Virus record (IMG/VR): IMGVR_UViG_3300027782_000017
Coordinates: 1-28,275 of that record
Reading direction: 5' to 3' (one strand)
DNA length: 28,275 nucleotides
From: a virus
Below the pieces are notes generated by a model. That model did not search any database and had not been told where the DNA came from. It saw only the letters and a list, made by a program, of their open reading frames with translations. Both the position numbers and the translations under genes were made by a program. This document shows positions 8,052 to 14,357 of this stretch, piece after piece (the stretch's first letter is position 1; each line of letters starts with the position of its first letter).

Positions 8052-8536
8052 TGGTTAGAGGTTTGTTGTTTTCGGGTTGCCATAACCTGTTTAGAAAGGT
8101 TAGTCAGCCATTCTGCCGTCATAATCCCGTGATCGGCGGCGTCTTTCAAAAGGTGCATTGTCTCAAACGGAGGCCACCCAGCCTCCTGACCAGCTTTTTC
8201 GACCAAGAACAGAACACCTTTGTCGTGATCTATATCGTGGTGGTTCATTTGAATCTGGCGCTTGATCTCGTAACAAGCTGACAGCTCCCAAGAGGTAAAG
8301 AAGGTTGGGAACGACTGCGAATCCTCGTGACCTTCAAAGTGACATTTTCGGCACATCGTTGCCATTGATCCCCCTGGGTATTCCCAAGGCATTCTTCCCG
8401 AAACGTAGTAAAAGTGGTGAACCGTCAGTGTGTTGGTTTCGGACAAGCACTTTACGCACTGAAAGCCGTCTCTCGACATGATTTCTAGGCGCTTTTTCTG
8501 CCACCGCGGATGTTGGAGCTTTTCGGAGTAGGTCAT
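8048..8536 (-). CDS. HNH-type zinc-binding endonuclease-like protein
   Basis: This 162-aa protein has an N-terminal HNH-like domain: QKKRLEIMSRDGFQCVKC, then TVHH (the metal and catalytic His pair), then a second cysteine pair in MCRKCH. Two CxxC motifs around a central HH define the zinc-stabilised HNH fold. Residues 75-160 form a helical extension without a known motif. Possible roles are nicking during replication or packaging, or a homing nuclease. The location in the replication block, rather than beside terminase, argues for a replication or recombination function. It is ATGA-coupled to genes on both sides if the 32-aa ORF upstream is real. Confidence 0.75.
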   Translation of the reverse strand: MTYSEKLQHPRWQKKRLEIMSRDGFQCVKCLSETNTLTVHHFYYVSGRMPWEYPGGSMATMCRKCHFEGHEDSQSFPTFFTSWELSACYEIKRQIQMNHHDIDHDKGVLFLVEKAGQEAGWPPFETMHLLKDAADHGIMTAEWLTNLSKQVMATRKQQTSNQ

Positions 8537-8631
8537 AATTCAAACAGAGACCCCGTCACGCACCGTGCTAGGAACTCGCGGAGAAACAACGCGACGTTAC
8601 ACGATGCGGACGGGGGAAATTGGTTGAACAT
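8533..8631 (-). CDS. Possible 32-aa small protein
   Basis: The ORF starts at ATG 8631 with a weak purine-rich AGAGAAACC upstream and ends in a TGA that overlaps the HNH start as ATGA. The product begins MFNQFPPSASCN and is partly hydrophobic. The coupling geometry matches its neighbours, which is the main support. It could equally be a leader that couples translation of the HNH gene, or a chance ORF. Confidence 0.3.
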   Translation of the reverse strand: MFNQFPPSASCNVALFLREFLARCVTGSLFEL

Positions 8632-8717
8632 GGTTTCTCTTGTGGTGCCTGCGCTCGCTTCCTAGGGCTCACGCTGACGGTCTCTATCTATCTGCTCTCC
8701 TGGTCGATGTCCAGCCC
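8632..8717. other. Intergenic segment between exonuclease and HNH block
   Basis: Together with the 32-aa ORF this makes a roughly 180-bp gap between confident genes. I see a short AGATAGATAGAG run on the minus strand and no convincing promoter, terminator or RNA gene. Confidence 0.4.
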
Positions 8718-9380
8718 TCAGTAAGCCGGCATCAGGATGTCGGCCACCGCTTGGGTGAGCTTCACATCCTGGATGCAGTAGTTGATCGCCGCCTGCCGGT
8801 CGGTGTTCCACAGCAGGCTGAAGTCGGCGCCGTTGCCGCTCTTCTCGCCCAGTCCCAGGTGCCTCGAGATGGACGCAAGGCTGCCGTGGGACCGGTTGTC
8901 CCCGAGCTGCCACACCTCTCGAAGGTCGACCACCAGCTCCGACCAGTAGCGGCCATTCCTTAGCCAGTAGGGCGGCATGATCTTGTGGCGCCAGGAGCGT
9001 TTGATAAGGAAGGGCAAATCGAAGGCCTTGACGTTGAACCCGATGAGCTGGGGCTGGCGCTCGTAGTAGTTGAGAAGCGCCCACCATTGTCGCAGCAGGT
9101 GGGCCTCGCCGTCGGCATCGGCGCAGAGGATGTTTTGCTCCTGATGATCGACCCGGTAGCCGATGCAGAGCACCTGGCCCGACAAGGCATCCAGGGCGGC
9201 ATTGCGGATGTAGTCGGCCGTGTGACTTTCCTCGGCCTTCTGGAGCTTCTCGGCAATTAGGTCGGGGTTCTTGATGTTGCCCATCTTGACCTGCGTTGGG
9301 TCGAAGGGCGGGATGTTGAGCTGCTCGAGCGGTAAAGGCCCGGTCTCGATGTCGAAGTAGATGTTTGGATTGGCTGGCAT
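8718..9380 (-). CDS. 3'-5' exonuclease, DnaQ / DNA polymerase B exonuclease type
   Basis: This 220-aa protein carries the DEDDy exonuclease signature: motif I YFDIETGP (Asp10, Glu12), motif II IGFNVKAFDLPFL (Asp121), and motif III with Tyr201 and Asp205 in NYCIQDVKLT. The order and spacing match the stand-alone exonuclease domain of family B polymerases found in many phages. It would degrade or proofread DNA 3' ends in replication or recombination; no polymerase domain is attached. ATG 9380 is the first good start and lies 94 nt after the upstream gene. Confidence 0.88.
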   Translation of the reverse strand: MPANPNIYFDIETGPLPLEQLNIPPFDPTQVKMGNIKNPDLIAEKLQKAEESHTADYIRNAALDALSGQVLCIGYRVDHQEQNILCADADGEAHLLRQWWALLNYYERQPQLIGFNVKAFDLPFLIKRSWRHKIMPPYWLRNGRYWSELVVDLREVWQLGDNRSHGSLASISRHLGLGEKSGNGADFSLLWNTDRQAAINYCIQDVKLTQAVADILMPAY

Positions 9381-9446
9381 TTGTCAGAGTTGTTTAGAGT
9401 TGATGCGCGTTTGTCGGCCGATGCGCGCCCCCGGCACTACGAGTCC

Positions 9447-9467
9447 CCGACAGCAACAGGCTGCCGG
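9447..9467 (-). other. Stem-loop after the sigma4/alpha-CTD-like gene
   Basis: On the minus strand CCGGCAGC and GCTGTCGG can form an 8-bp stem (one G-U pair) around a 5-nt loop, beginning 7 nt after the stop codon at 9475. There is no T-run after it, so it may be an mRNA stabiliser or processing site and not a classical terminator. Confidence 0.4.
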
Positions 9468-9474
9468 AAAGTGG

Positions 9475-9870
9475 TTAGATCTTTTTGCCGCAATGTGGGC
9501 AGACGAGGAAGTTAATCGGCTCCCGGGTGGTCGGTACTTCCAGCCACTCGCAGATCTCATGATAGGAGACCCACCCAAAGCCTCGAACAGCTCCCGGTCG
9601 CAGGTGTCCGCTGTTATAGAGGTCGAGGGCCTGCTCACGGCTCTTGATGCACAGGCGTTCTAGAGTGTTGAACGTCCTAACCGAGAACGGGAAGCCCCAC
9701 AACTGAAGGATCTCCTCATGCATCTCGGCTGCCTGCTCAATCTGGTTGATGCGCTGCCTCGATAGGCCAAAATGCTCACCGATCTCCTTCAAACTCATCC
9801 CCTCAGAGCGCATCCGTACCACCTCGGGAATTTTGTCGACCAACTTAACGTATTTCTTTTTAGTTTTCAT
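9475..9870 (-). CDS. Putative transcription regulator: sigma-region-4-like HTH joined to RNA polymerase alpha-CTD-like domain
   Basis: This 131-aa protein starts at ATG 9870, one base overlapping the SSB stop (TGATG). Residues 25-47 (MSLKEIGEHFGLSRQRINQI) closely resemble sigma-70 region 4.2, the helix-turn-helix that reads the -35 element. Residues 58-112 contain SVRTFNTLERLCIKS and GFGWVSYHEICEWL, the pattern of the bacterial RNA polymerase alpha C-terminal domain, which binds UP-element DNA and activators. The tail has a CPHCGKK half zinc ribbon. The two modules together suggest a phage factor that redirects host RNA polymerase, possibly to late promoters. The domain calls come from reading motifs, and the function is inferred. 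Confidence 0.7.
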   Translation of the reverse strand: MKTKKKYVKLVDKIPEVVRMRSEGMSLKEIGEHFGLSRQRINQIEQAAEMHEEILQLWGFPFSVRTFNTLERLCIKSREQALDLYNSGHLRPGAVRGFGWVSYHEICEWLEVPTTREPINFLVCPHCGKKI

Positions 9871-10604
9871 CAAAAAGGCACGTCGTCAAAGTCGGGTTGG
9901 TCCTTAGCGTCGATCTCCTGCAGGCGCTTGATCACGGCTGCAATGAGCTGTTTGTCATCCGGGCTCTTGCCGGCGTTGACCTGCGCCTTGGGCAGCCAAT
10001 GCTCGCCCAGGCCTTTAACCGCGGAGTCTGTGAGCTCCGAGATGGCGGTGCCTTTGAACTTGCCCACGTGAACCTTGGTTGCTCCCAGGTCAACTGGTCG
10101 GGGTGTCGTGCTATTTGGGACCACGGTGGGGACCTTCTCATCCTTAGCCGGGCGGTCCTGCATTCTTACCCACAGGCCCGAGGGTTGAAGCGGCTCGCCA
10201 TGCTTGTGCGACATCATCAGCTTGATGTTCGCGTACGTCTTGGTGCCGTCCTGGCTTTGCTCGTGAGCAATGATGAGCGTCACCGGCTTGCCAATGAGCG
10301 ACTCGAGGTCGAGGCCGTTGTTCTCGGCATCGGTCAACTTACGGCCAAACCAGTCCTTGAGCACCTTGGTCAGGGCTGCCTTCTCGTGAAGGCTCGGGAC
10401 TAGGGGCTTGCTGAACACCACCCAGGGCTGCACTGGGTCGCGGGATCCGTCAATCAAGTCCAACTCAAAGGCGAACTTGAACTTCTTCTTCACACCGTAC
10501 TCGGTTTCGTACTCCTTCAACGGAGTCACATCTACGCACACTGCTCGTCCCGAGAACTCGGGGCACGGTGCGAACTCTTTACCGCCTGCTGCTTTAATGA
10601 TCAT
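9870..10604 (-). CDS. Single-stranded DNA-binding protein, phage type
   Basis: This 244-aa protein ends DFDDVPF, the acidic and aromatic tip by which SSBs recruit partner proteins. The N-terminal 130 residues (CVDVTPLKEYETEYGVKKKF, FAFELDLIDG, LIGKPVTLII) read as the beta-rich OB-fold region of phage proteins that bind ssDNA. Residues 130-175 are a flexible linker. A short helical stretch (175-235) precedes the tail. It would coat ssDNA during replication and recombination. It sits upstream of the regulator and exonuclease in the same transcript. Longer than E. coli SSB (about 178 aa), which is usual for this phage type. Confidence 0.82.
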   Translation of the reverse strand: MIIKAAGGKEFAPCPEFSGRAVCVDVTPLKEYETEYGVKKKFKFAFELDLIDGSRDPVQPWVVFSKPLVPSLHEKAALTKVLKDWFGRKLTDAENNGLDLESLIGKPVTLIIAHEQSQDGTKTYANIKLMMSHKHGEPLQPSGLWVRMQDRPAKDEKVPTVVPNSTTPRPVDLGATKVHVGKFKGTAISELTDSAVKGLGEHWLPKAQVNAGKSPDDKQLIAAVIKRLQEIDAKDQPDFDDVPF

Positions 10605-10631
10605 GTCTTACGTTTTGTTGTTAGTTATGTG

Positions 10632-10826
10632 TTATTTGGAGGCCTGTTTCTCGACCTCCGAAAGCTGTATTGCCATCTTGGTGTAGTTTGCCCAGTAGTC
10701 CGGGAACGCATCCCGGATCTGCTTAAGGTTGGAAGGATCAGCGGCTAGTGCTGCTGATCCCAATTTTGATATGAACGAACCCCCGTATTCGATCATGCAC
10801 CTGGCTACGTCTCTATCGTTGATCAC
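10632..10826 (-). CDS. Hypothetical 64-aa protein
   Basis: The product starts MINDRDVARCMIEYGGSF and contains DAFPDYWANYTKMA. It is helical and soluble with no known motif. ATG 10826 overlaps the preceding stop (ATGA). It lies immediately before the SSB gene with a 27-nt gap. Short proteins of this kind are frequent in phage early regions; function unknown. Confidence 0.7.
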   Translation of the reverse strand: MINDRDVARCMIEYGGSFISKLGSAALAADPSNLKQIRDAFPDYWANYTKMAIQLSEVEKQASK

Positions 10827-10975
10827 TTGGTTGCCTTTCTGCGCTTACGGTTCCAGAAGCTAATGAACTCCGTTTTAATCTTGCGAGCTGCACGGTATGC
10901 TTCGCCGGCCTGCTCCTTGGTCAACTGATATGGACCGCTGCCTTGGTTTATGATCTTAAGAACTTCCTTGCTCAT
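10823..10975 (-). CDS. Hypothetical 50-aa basic protein
   Basis: The ORF starts at ATG 10975; a longer frame exists but overlaps the upstream gene without a good start. The product begins MSKEVLKIINQGSG and ends in a strongly basic tail (WNRKRRKATK) that could bind nucleic acid. Its stop overlaps the next start. Function unknown. Confidence 0.6.
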   Translation of the reverse strand: MSKEVLKIINQGSGPYQLTKEQAGEAYRAARKIKTEFISFWNRKRRKATK

Positions 10976-11009
10976 GGTAATTGTTATTCGCAGGTGTAAA
11001 TGGTGTCGG

Positions 11010-11207
11010 TTATGGGGTTGGTTGGATGATGAAGTCGAAGTTGATCTTCCAGTTTTCTCCAAGTCGGTTGTATGTGTCGCCCTTAATTTTCCAAGTGCGC
11101 GGGTCGCGGGTCGTCTTGGTGTGACGGCAGCGGATTCTGACATCAATGTCTTTGAGCGCCACATTCCTTAGGCGGTCGTCCTCCGGTAGTTCGTGCAGGT
11201 GTTTCAT
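11010..11207 (-). CDS. Hypothetical 65-aa protein
   Basis: The product begins MKHLHELPEDDRLRNVALKD and is charged, probably beta-rich, with no membrane segment. ATG 11207 overlaps the stop of the upstream gene (ATGA). No family recognised. It is part of the run of short early genes between 10.6 and 12.0 kb, which looks more A+T-rich than the structural genes. Confidence 0.65.
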   Translation of the reverse strand: MKHLHELPEDDRLRNVALKDIDVRIRCRHTKTTRDPRTWKIKGDTYNRLGENWKINFDFIIQPTP

Positions 11208-11401
11208 TTTAGCAGGTGTTTGATGATGAGGTTACGGTCTTTGATCGTCGCTCGGAGAATTTGCTCCAGCACAACGTTAGGATTCACTGAGCTAACGTGC
11301 TTCCATTCTGGATTTCCATCAATGTGTTTGGCTGTATAAATATTCTCCACGCGAACTAGTCCGTTAGATTTGTGGACGTATATGAATGAGCAGTCTCTCA
11401 T
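11204..11401 (-). CDS. Hypothetical 65-aa protein
   Basis: The start at ATG 11401 is well supported by the Shine-Dalgarno sequence GGAGGACAA just before it. The product begins MRDCSFIYVHKSNGLVRVEN and has a C-terminal amphipathic helix. No motif recognised. Confidence 0.65.
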   Translation of the reverse strand: MRDCSFIYVHKSNGLVRVENIYTAKHIDGNPEWKHVSSVNPNVVLEQILRATIKDRNLIIKHLLK

Positions 11402-11589
11402 TTGTCCTCCTTCGTTTTGTGCGAGTTATTGTAGTTTTTCCACGCTGCCACTTCTAACCGTTTGATGAGTTCTTTCGCTTCATTGAGTTCGCGTTCTAGC
11501 TCGCGAGCAAACGCAATGTTAACAACTTCCTCTCCGTCGCATACGTCTACGCTGTATAGAACTTTGTCTGTTCTTGGTGTATCACTCAC
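11398..11589 (-). CDS. Hypothetical 63-aa 'SDTPRTD' protein
   Basis: This gene uses a GTG start at 11589 with GGAGGAC about 9 nt upstream. The product begins MSDTPRTDKVLYS and contains the helix ARELERELNEAKEL. Small phage proteins opening with (S)DTPRTD and holding a LERELN helix are common, but their function is unknown to me. It shares DTP and LERELN elements with the 87-aa protein encoded just upstream, so the two may be related. Confidence 0.7.
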   Translation of the reverse strand: MSDTPRTDKVLYSVDVCDGEEVVNIAFARELERELNEAKELIKRLEVAAWKNYNNSHKTKEDK

Positions 11590-11845
11590 GCCATTTGTCC
11601 TCCAAATAGAGCAATAGATCCGCTCTCATTGCGTCGTTTTCTTCCTCTAACTGTTTGATGCGGTCTTGTAGCCGCAGATTCTCTTCATCTAGCAATTGCT
11701 GCTGCCGGATGATTGAGTTTGCTGCGTTGAGTTCGCGCTCCAGCCTCCTGCATAGCATACCCAGATCGCCTACGTTGTGCGGGGTTGAGTCGCAGATGGG
11801 GGTGTCGCTAATCATTTTCGTGTGGTCAGGAATATGATCGCTCAT
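11582..11845 (-). CDS. Hypothetical 87-aa coiled-coil protein
   Basis: ATG 11845 is chosen because AAGGAGG lies at ideal spacing before it; a longer frame reaching 11929 lacks such a site. The product has MISDTPICDSTPHN (from residue 11) followed by a long heptad-like helix (about 30-80) with LRLQDRIKQLEEEN. A dimeric coiled coil is likely. It overlaps the GTG start of the 63-aa gene, and the shared DTP and LERELN motifs suggest a duplication. Confidence 0.7.
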   Translation of the reverse strand: MSDHIPDHTKMISDTPICDSTPHNVGDLGMLCRRLERELNAANSIIRQQQLLDEENLRLQDRIKQLEEENDAMRADLLLYLEDKWRE

Positions 11846-12039
11846 TTCGCCTCCTTCACTTGTTGCACCTGCACAAAGTCCAGTCGGTTCTCTTCGTTGA
11901 TTGCAATGCCCCAGCCGTTGCGTCGGCATGACAGTTCGATTGCGCTAAACAGTTCGTTCATAACTGCGTCGTGCAGATAAATAGACATAAGTCCTTTGAA
12001 TGTGAGTCGATACTGCTCCTTGTCTTCTTTTTTGCTCAT
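11842..12039 (-). CDS. Hypothetical 65-aa protein
   Basis: Its start at ATG 12039 has a GGAGGGAG ribosome binding site a few bases upstream. The product begins MSKKEDKEQYRLTFKGLMS and is mixed alpha/beta without a known motif. The stop overlaps the next gene's start (ATGA). Confidence 0.65.
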   Translation of the reverse strand: MSKKEDKEQYRLTFKGLMSIYLHDAVMNELFSAIELSCRRNGWGIAINEENRLDFVQVQQVKEAK

Positions 12040-12491
12040 TTTACTCCCTCCGCAATCAGCGCGTGCTCCAATATCAGAACCGCATCTGCCGTCTTAAGCG
12101 TAATGTGGAGGCTGGGCTGCCGTTGCTGCGCCAAGCCCTTCAGATGGCTCTTCCAGCGGGTTCCGTGTGTCTTGGTATTACCGGCACCCAAAGTCTTCTG
12201 CCAGCGCTGTGGGGTAACCTCGATCACCCTGGTCTTGGTGCTGGCTATCAGGCCATGGAGAAAGCCTACGTTGCGACCGAAGTTAAACATGGCCGAGCCC
12301 GGTGCGCCCTTCCCGCCCACATAGCCGCCCACCTTCTCGATGTACACCACGTCGGTCACGCCAAGCCTGTCGAGCACCAGGTCGCGCACATCAGCGTCGG
12401 TGGCCGGCATGGCGTCCAGCGTCACACCGCTCGGGCCATAGTGCGCCAGGCCGCCGGACATCCCTGGGTCGATTGCGAGGATGCGCTTCAC
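12036..12491 (-). CDS. RuvC-like Holliday junction resolvase
   Basis: This 151-aa protein has the RuvC/RNase H-fold catalytic pattern. Asp8 lies in ILAIDPGMSGG at the first strand, Glu52 in VYIEKV, and Asp136 in KTADAVLILEHAL near the C-terminus. Length is close to bacterial RuvC (about 170 aa). It would cut four-way or branched DNA, helping to resolve recombination intermediates or to debranch DNA before packaging. The GTG start at 12491 overlaps the stop of the small RHH-like gene (GTGA). Confidence 0.88.
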   Translation of the reverse strand: MKRILAIDPGMSGGLAHYGPSGVTLDAMPATDADVRDLVLDRLGVTDVVYIEKVGGYVGGKGAPGSAMFNFGRNVGFLHGLIASTKTRVIEVTPQRWQKTLGAGNTKTHGTRWKSHLKGLAQQRQPSLHITLKTADAVLILEHALIAEGVK

Positions 12492-12625
12492 TTGGCGGCC
12501 TTTCGTAGCCAGGCCTGAATGGCCTTGTCGGCTACCGCCTGCATTTTTAGGCCGGCTGCCAGGCAGTAGGCTCGCAGGATTTTGTGTGTGTCGGTGGTCA
12601 CGTTGATCGTTTTGGGTTTGGTCAT
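12488..12625 (-). CDS. Small ribbon-helix-helix-like protein
   Basis: This 45-aa protein starts at ATG 12625, overlapping the endolysin stop (ATGA). Its pattern, a short strand KTINVTT followed by two helices (DTHKILRAYCLAAG and MQAVADKAIQAWLRKA), is that of a ribbon-helix-helix DNA-binding dimer of the Arc/CopG type. It may regulate neighbouring genes. The assignment rests on the secondary-structure pattern and length only. Confidence 0.6.
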   Translation of the reverse strand: MTKPKTINVTTDTHKILRAYCLAAGLKMQAVADKAIQAWLRKAAK

Positions 12626-12954
12626 TTCAGATTGCGTTGAACTTTGAGCCAGTAGGCCTGAGTTGCCTGCTTCTTCTTGTGTCCCTGGGGCCCTGCATTC
12701 CATATCCGGGCCTGCTCCTCGGTGCTCTTGCCCTTGCCATAGTGGGTCAGGTAAGCCTCGCACACCGCCCTGGCCTGTACCCGGTTGGTCATGGCATCCC
12801 AGCGGTAATGCGACCCAGTGAATCGGTTCACGTCCTGCACCACACCGCGGTGGATCTGCAGGGGGCCTACAGCGCGTCCGTTGTCGCCGATGGCAAGATC
12901 GTTGCCCGAGGACTCCACCGCGATTAAGGCGGTGATGAGGTTTGAAAGGTTCAC
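12622..12954 (-). CDS. Lytic transglycosylase / endolysin (SLT-like)
   Basis: This 110-aa protein starts at GTG 12954, overlapping the upstream stop (GTGA). It contains AVESSGND with Glu14 as the predicted catalytic acid, GRAVGPLQI, and ARIWNAGPQG near the end, the order of the SLT goose-lysozyme-like domain. It would cleave the glycan backbone of peptidoglycan at lysis. No signal peptide is evident, so export would depend on holins, and the holin-like genes lie far away near 24.5 kb. Separation of endolysin from the holin/spanin cassette is unusual but not unique. Confidence 0.85.
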   Translation of the reverse strand: MNLSNLITALIAVESSGNDLAIGDNGRAVGPLQIHRGVVQDVNRFTGSHYRWDAMTNRVQARAVCEAYLTHYGKGKSTEEQARIWNAGPQGHKKKQATQAYWLKVQRNLK

Positions 12955-13115
12955 GAAGCAACCTCTTGTTCATCGGCCTGCCATGCTTCAAAGCACAGCC
13001 GGTCGCAGTGGTTGACCGTCTCGCGGTCCGGAACCAACACCGCGGAGCAGTGTTCGCAATTGGTCGGTTCCAATCCCGGAACCCCGGGAAATCGGCAGTT
13101 AAAATTGTTTTTCAT
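12951..13115 (-). CDS. Small zinc-ribbon-like protein
   Basis: This 54-aa ORF has cysteines at 20, 23, 37 and 41 (CEHC and CDRLC), compatible with one zinc site. The acidic C-terminus ends DEQEVAS. Its TGA overlaps the GTG of the endolysin. No matching family is known to me; a nucleic-acid or protein adaptor is possible. Confidence 0.65.
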   Translation of the reverse strand: MKNNFNCRFPGVPGLEPTNCEHCSAVLVPDRETVNHCDRLCFEAWQADEQEVAS

Positions 13116-13156
13116 GATTCGGTAGGTGTTGAAAGTTGTGCGCGTTGGCCAGTCAC

Positions 13157-13189
13157 GCCCCTGGGGGTGGTATTGGCCCCACCCGGGGC
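13157..13189 (-). other. GC-rich hairpin after the 110-aa gene
   Basis: GCCCC and GGGTGG pair with CCACCC and GGGGC, giving an 11-bp stem with a 3-nt bulge and an 8-nt loop. It starts 8 nt after the stop at 13197 on the minus strand. No T-run follows, so a transcription pause or terminator role is uncertain. Confidence 0.4.
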
Positions 13190-13196
13190 TAAAGTG

Positions 13197-13529
13197 TCAA
13201 ACCACTGCGTAATTGTAATGACCGCGGCAATAAGCATCGAGGCCTTCGTACAGCTTGTTGATCTTTGCAGCCGCAGATTCCAAAGTTGGAAAGGCACAAA
13301 CAAACCGATTGTAGGAACCAGCCAAAGCGTCGGTAGAAGCGCAGTGATACTCGCACTTCAAAACAACCACAAACAGGCCCAGAGCCTTGGCCTTGTTGAT
13401 TGAAACGCTCTCCTTAGCGGCGAGCTCGTAGGCAGCCTGCTGTGCCTCGGTGAAACAATTTTCAAACTCGCTGGCAGCGCCAGACTCAAACTCGTAGTGC
13501 TCTTCTTCTTGGAGTGTTGCGTATCTCAT
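13197..13529 (-). CDS. Hypothetical 110-aa protein
   Basis: The frame extends to 13550 with a TTG, but ATG 13529 is preferred because AAGGAAACACC sits just before it. The product begins MRYATLQEEEHYEFESGAAS, is rich in Ala, Tyr and Cys, and shows no known motif. It is the first gene after a gap of about 140 bp that holds repeated sequence, so it may be expressed from its own promoter. Function unknown. Confidence 0.65.
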   Translation of the reverse strand: MRYATLQEEEHYEFESGAASEFENCFTEAQQAAYELAAKESVSINKAKALGLFVVVLKCEYHCASTDALAGSYNRFVCAFPTLESAAAKINKLYEGLDAYCRGHYNYAVV

Positions 13530-13666
13530 GGTGTTTCCTTTTTCCTTCAAACTTGATTGCCCCGACGGAAGTCAAGCTGCCACAGAGATAGACACGAGTC
13601 TACAGCAATTTACTCTTTTCTGTAGATTTGAGAGAAAACCCAATGTTTGCAGGGGTCAAACAGGGG
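13530..13666. promoter_or_regulatory. Gap with repeated GACCCCTG elements and small palindromes
   Basis: This 137-bp gap lies upstream of the 110-aa gene. It contains a 17-bp sequence (13641-13657) found again at 15173-15189, and a second CAGGGGTC starting at 13661 that runs into the stop codon of the next gene. It also has the inverted repeat TAGAC-ACGA-GTCTA at 13589-13602 and a CTTGATT/AGTCAAG imperfect hairpin nearby. Together these suggest a control region. No clear -35/-10 pair was found. Confidence 0.45.
13641..13657. repeat. 17-bp repeat, copy 1
   Basis: CAATGTTTGCAGGGGTC, identical to 15173-15189. It lies 9 nt past a stop codon in the minus-strand sense. Confidence 0.8.
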
Positions 13667-13960
13667 TCACTCCTTGGGTATGTAAGGCTCGCCGGGGTGC
13701 GCCTGGGCGTGCTCGGCAAAGGCTGCGTAGGCCCGGAGGTCCACGTAGTTGTCGGCATGGAATACCCGGGCGCTGCGCTGGCATTTAAAGGTCACCATCA
13801 TCAGCTCCACCAGGTGGGCTGGCAGCGGCGCAGGCAGCGTGATGCCGTAGTACTGCTGGATTAGAGCTGTCCAGGCCAGGCCCACGTTGGTGTGGCTGTG
13901 GTGCGGCTCGCCGTAGATTGCGCTCCGCTGCTGGATGGTATCGTCAACTATGTCGTTCAT
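13667..13960 (-). CDS. Hypothetical protein, possibly DUF6378-like
   Basis: This 97-aa protein begins MNDIVDDTIQQRSAIYGEPH and ends with a FHADNYVDLRAYAAFAEHA helix. The pattern of an N-terminal RxxxYGxxH and a late (H)xDNxxDxxAYxxF resembles the phage DUF6378 family, whose function is unknown. ATG 13960 overlaps the stop of the upstream gene (ATGA). I am moderately sure of the family and sure that it is a gene. Confidence 0.65.
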   Translation of the reverse strand: MNDIVDDTIQQRSAIYGEPHHSHTNVGLAWTALIQQYYGITLPAPLPAHLVELMMVTFKCQRSARVFHADNYVDLRAYAAFAEHAQAHPGEPYIPKE

Positions 13961-14169
13961 TTGATGGGGATAAAACTGGCAAGGAATTCCGCCTTAGCGC
14001 GGACGTAAATTCGACCATTGTCTACCCGCCGATAAACCACCGACAGCCAGCGGTTTTCGCCTACTCTAAACTCGGCGTCGGCTGCGATTACTTCGACTAT
14101 GAGGCTGGGTTTAAAGGCGTTTTTAAAGCGCGGTAATGGGGCGTCGGATAGGATTGTCGGACTGGGCAT
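13957..14169 (-). CDS. Hypothetical 70-aa protein
   Basis: The product starts MPSPTILSDAPLPRFKNAFK and is mostly beta with RWLSVVYRRVDNG. The first 73 nt overlap the end of the 86-aa gene in another frame. A later start would remove a conserved-looking N-terminus, so the overlap is kept. No known motif. Confidence 0.6.
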   Translation of the reverse strand: MPSPTILSDAPLPRFKNAFKPSLIVEVIAADAEFRVGENRWLSVVYRRVDNGRIYVRAKAEFLASFIPIK

Positions 14170-14357
14170 GGTATGCGGAATATTTGGGTTTCAATTAGGC
14201 CGTTCGAGACTCCGGTGCTCAACAGTTTGTTTGTGTAAGCCCTGGCCAGCTTCCACTCTATAGCCCATTGCTGGGCAGTCTTCCACTCGTCTGGGACATC
14301 ATGGATATCTTTTCTAATCTCAGCCTTGATGCGCTTTAGAAGCTCGGCAGATTCCAT
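14097..14357 (-). CDS. Hypothetical 86-aa HTH-like protein
   Basis: ATG 14357 follows a strong AAGGAG site. It overlaps the metallophosphatase 3' end by 22 nt. Residues 1-30 form an amphipathic helix (MESAELLKRIKAEIRKDIHD). Residues 26-50 (KTAQQWAIEWKLARAYTNKLL) could be a helix-turn-helix followed by a beta wing (IFRIPCPVRQSY), so a small DNA-binding regulator is possible. The last 24 codons overlap the next gene. Confidence 0.6.
   Translation of the reverse strand: MESAELLKRIKAEIRKDIHDVPDEWKTAQQWAIEWKLARAYTNKLLSTGVSNGLIETQIFRIPCPVRQSYPTPHYRALKTPLNPAS

Noticed and set aside
12063-12518. Plus-strand 151-aa ORF opposite the RuvC-like gene
   Set aside because: It is antisense to clear catalytic motifs on the minus strand and has no ribosome binding site or domain.
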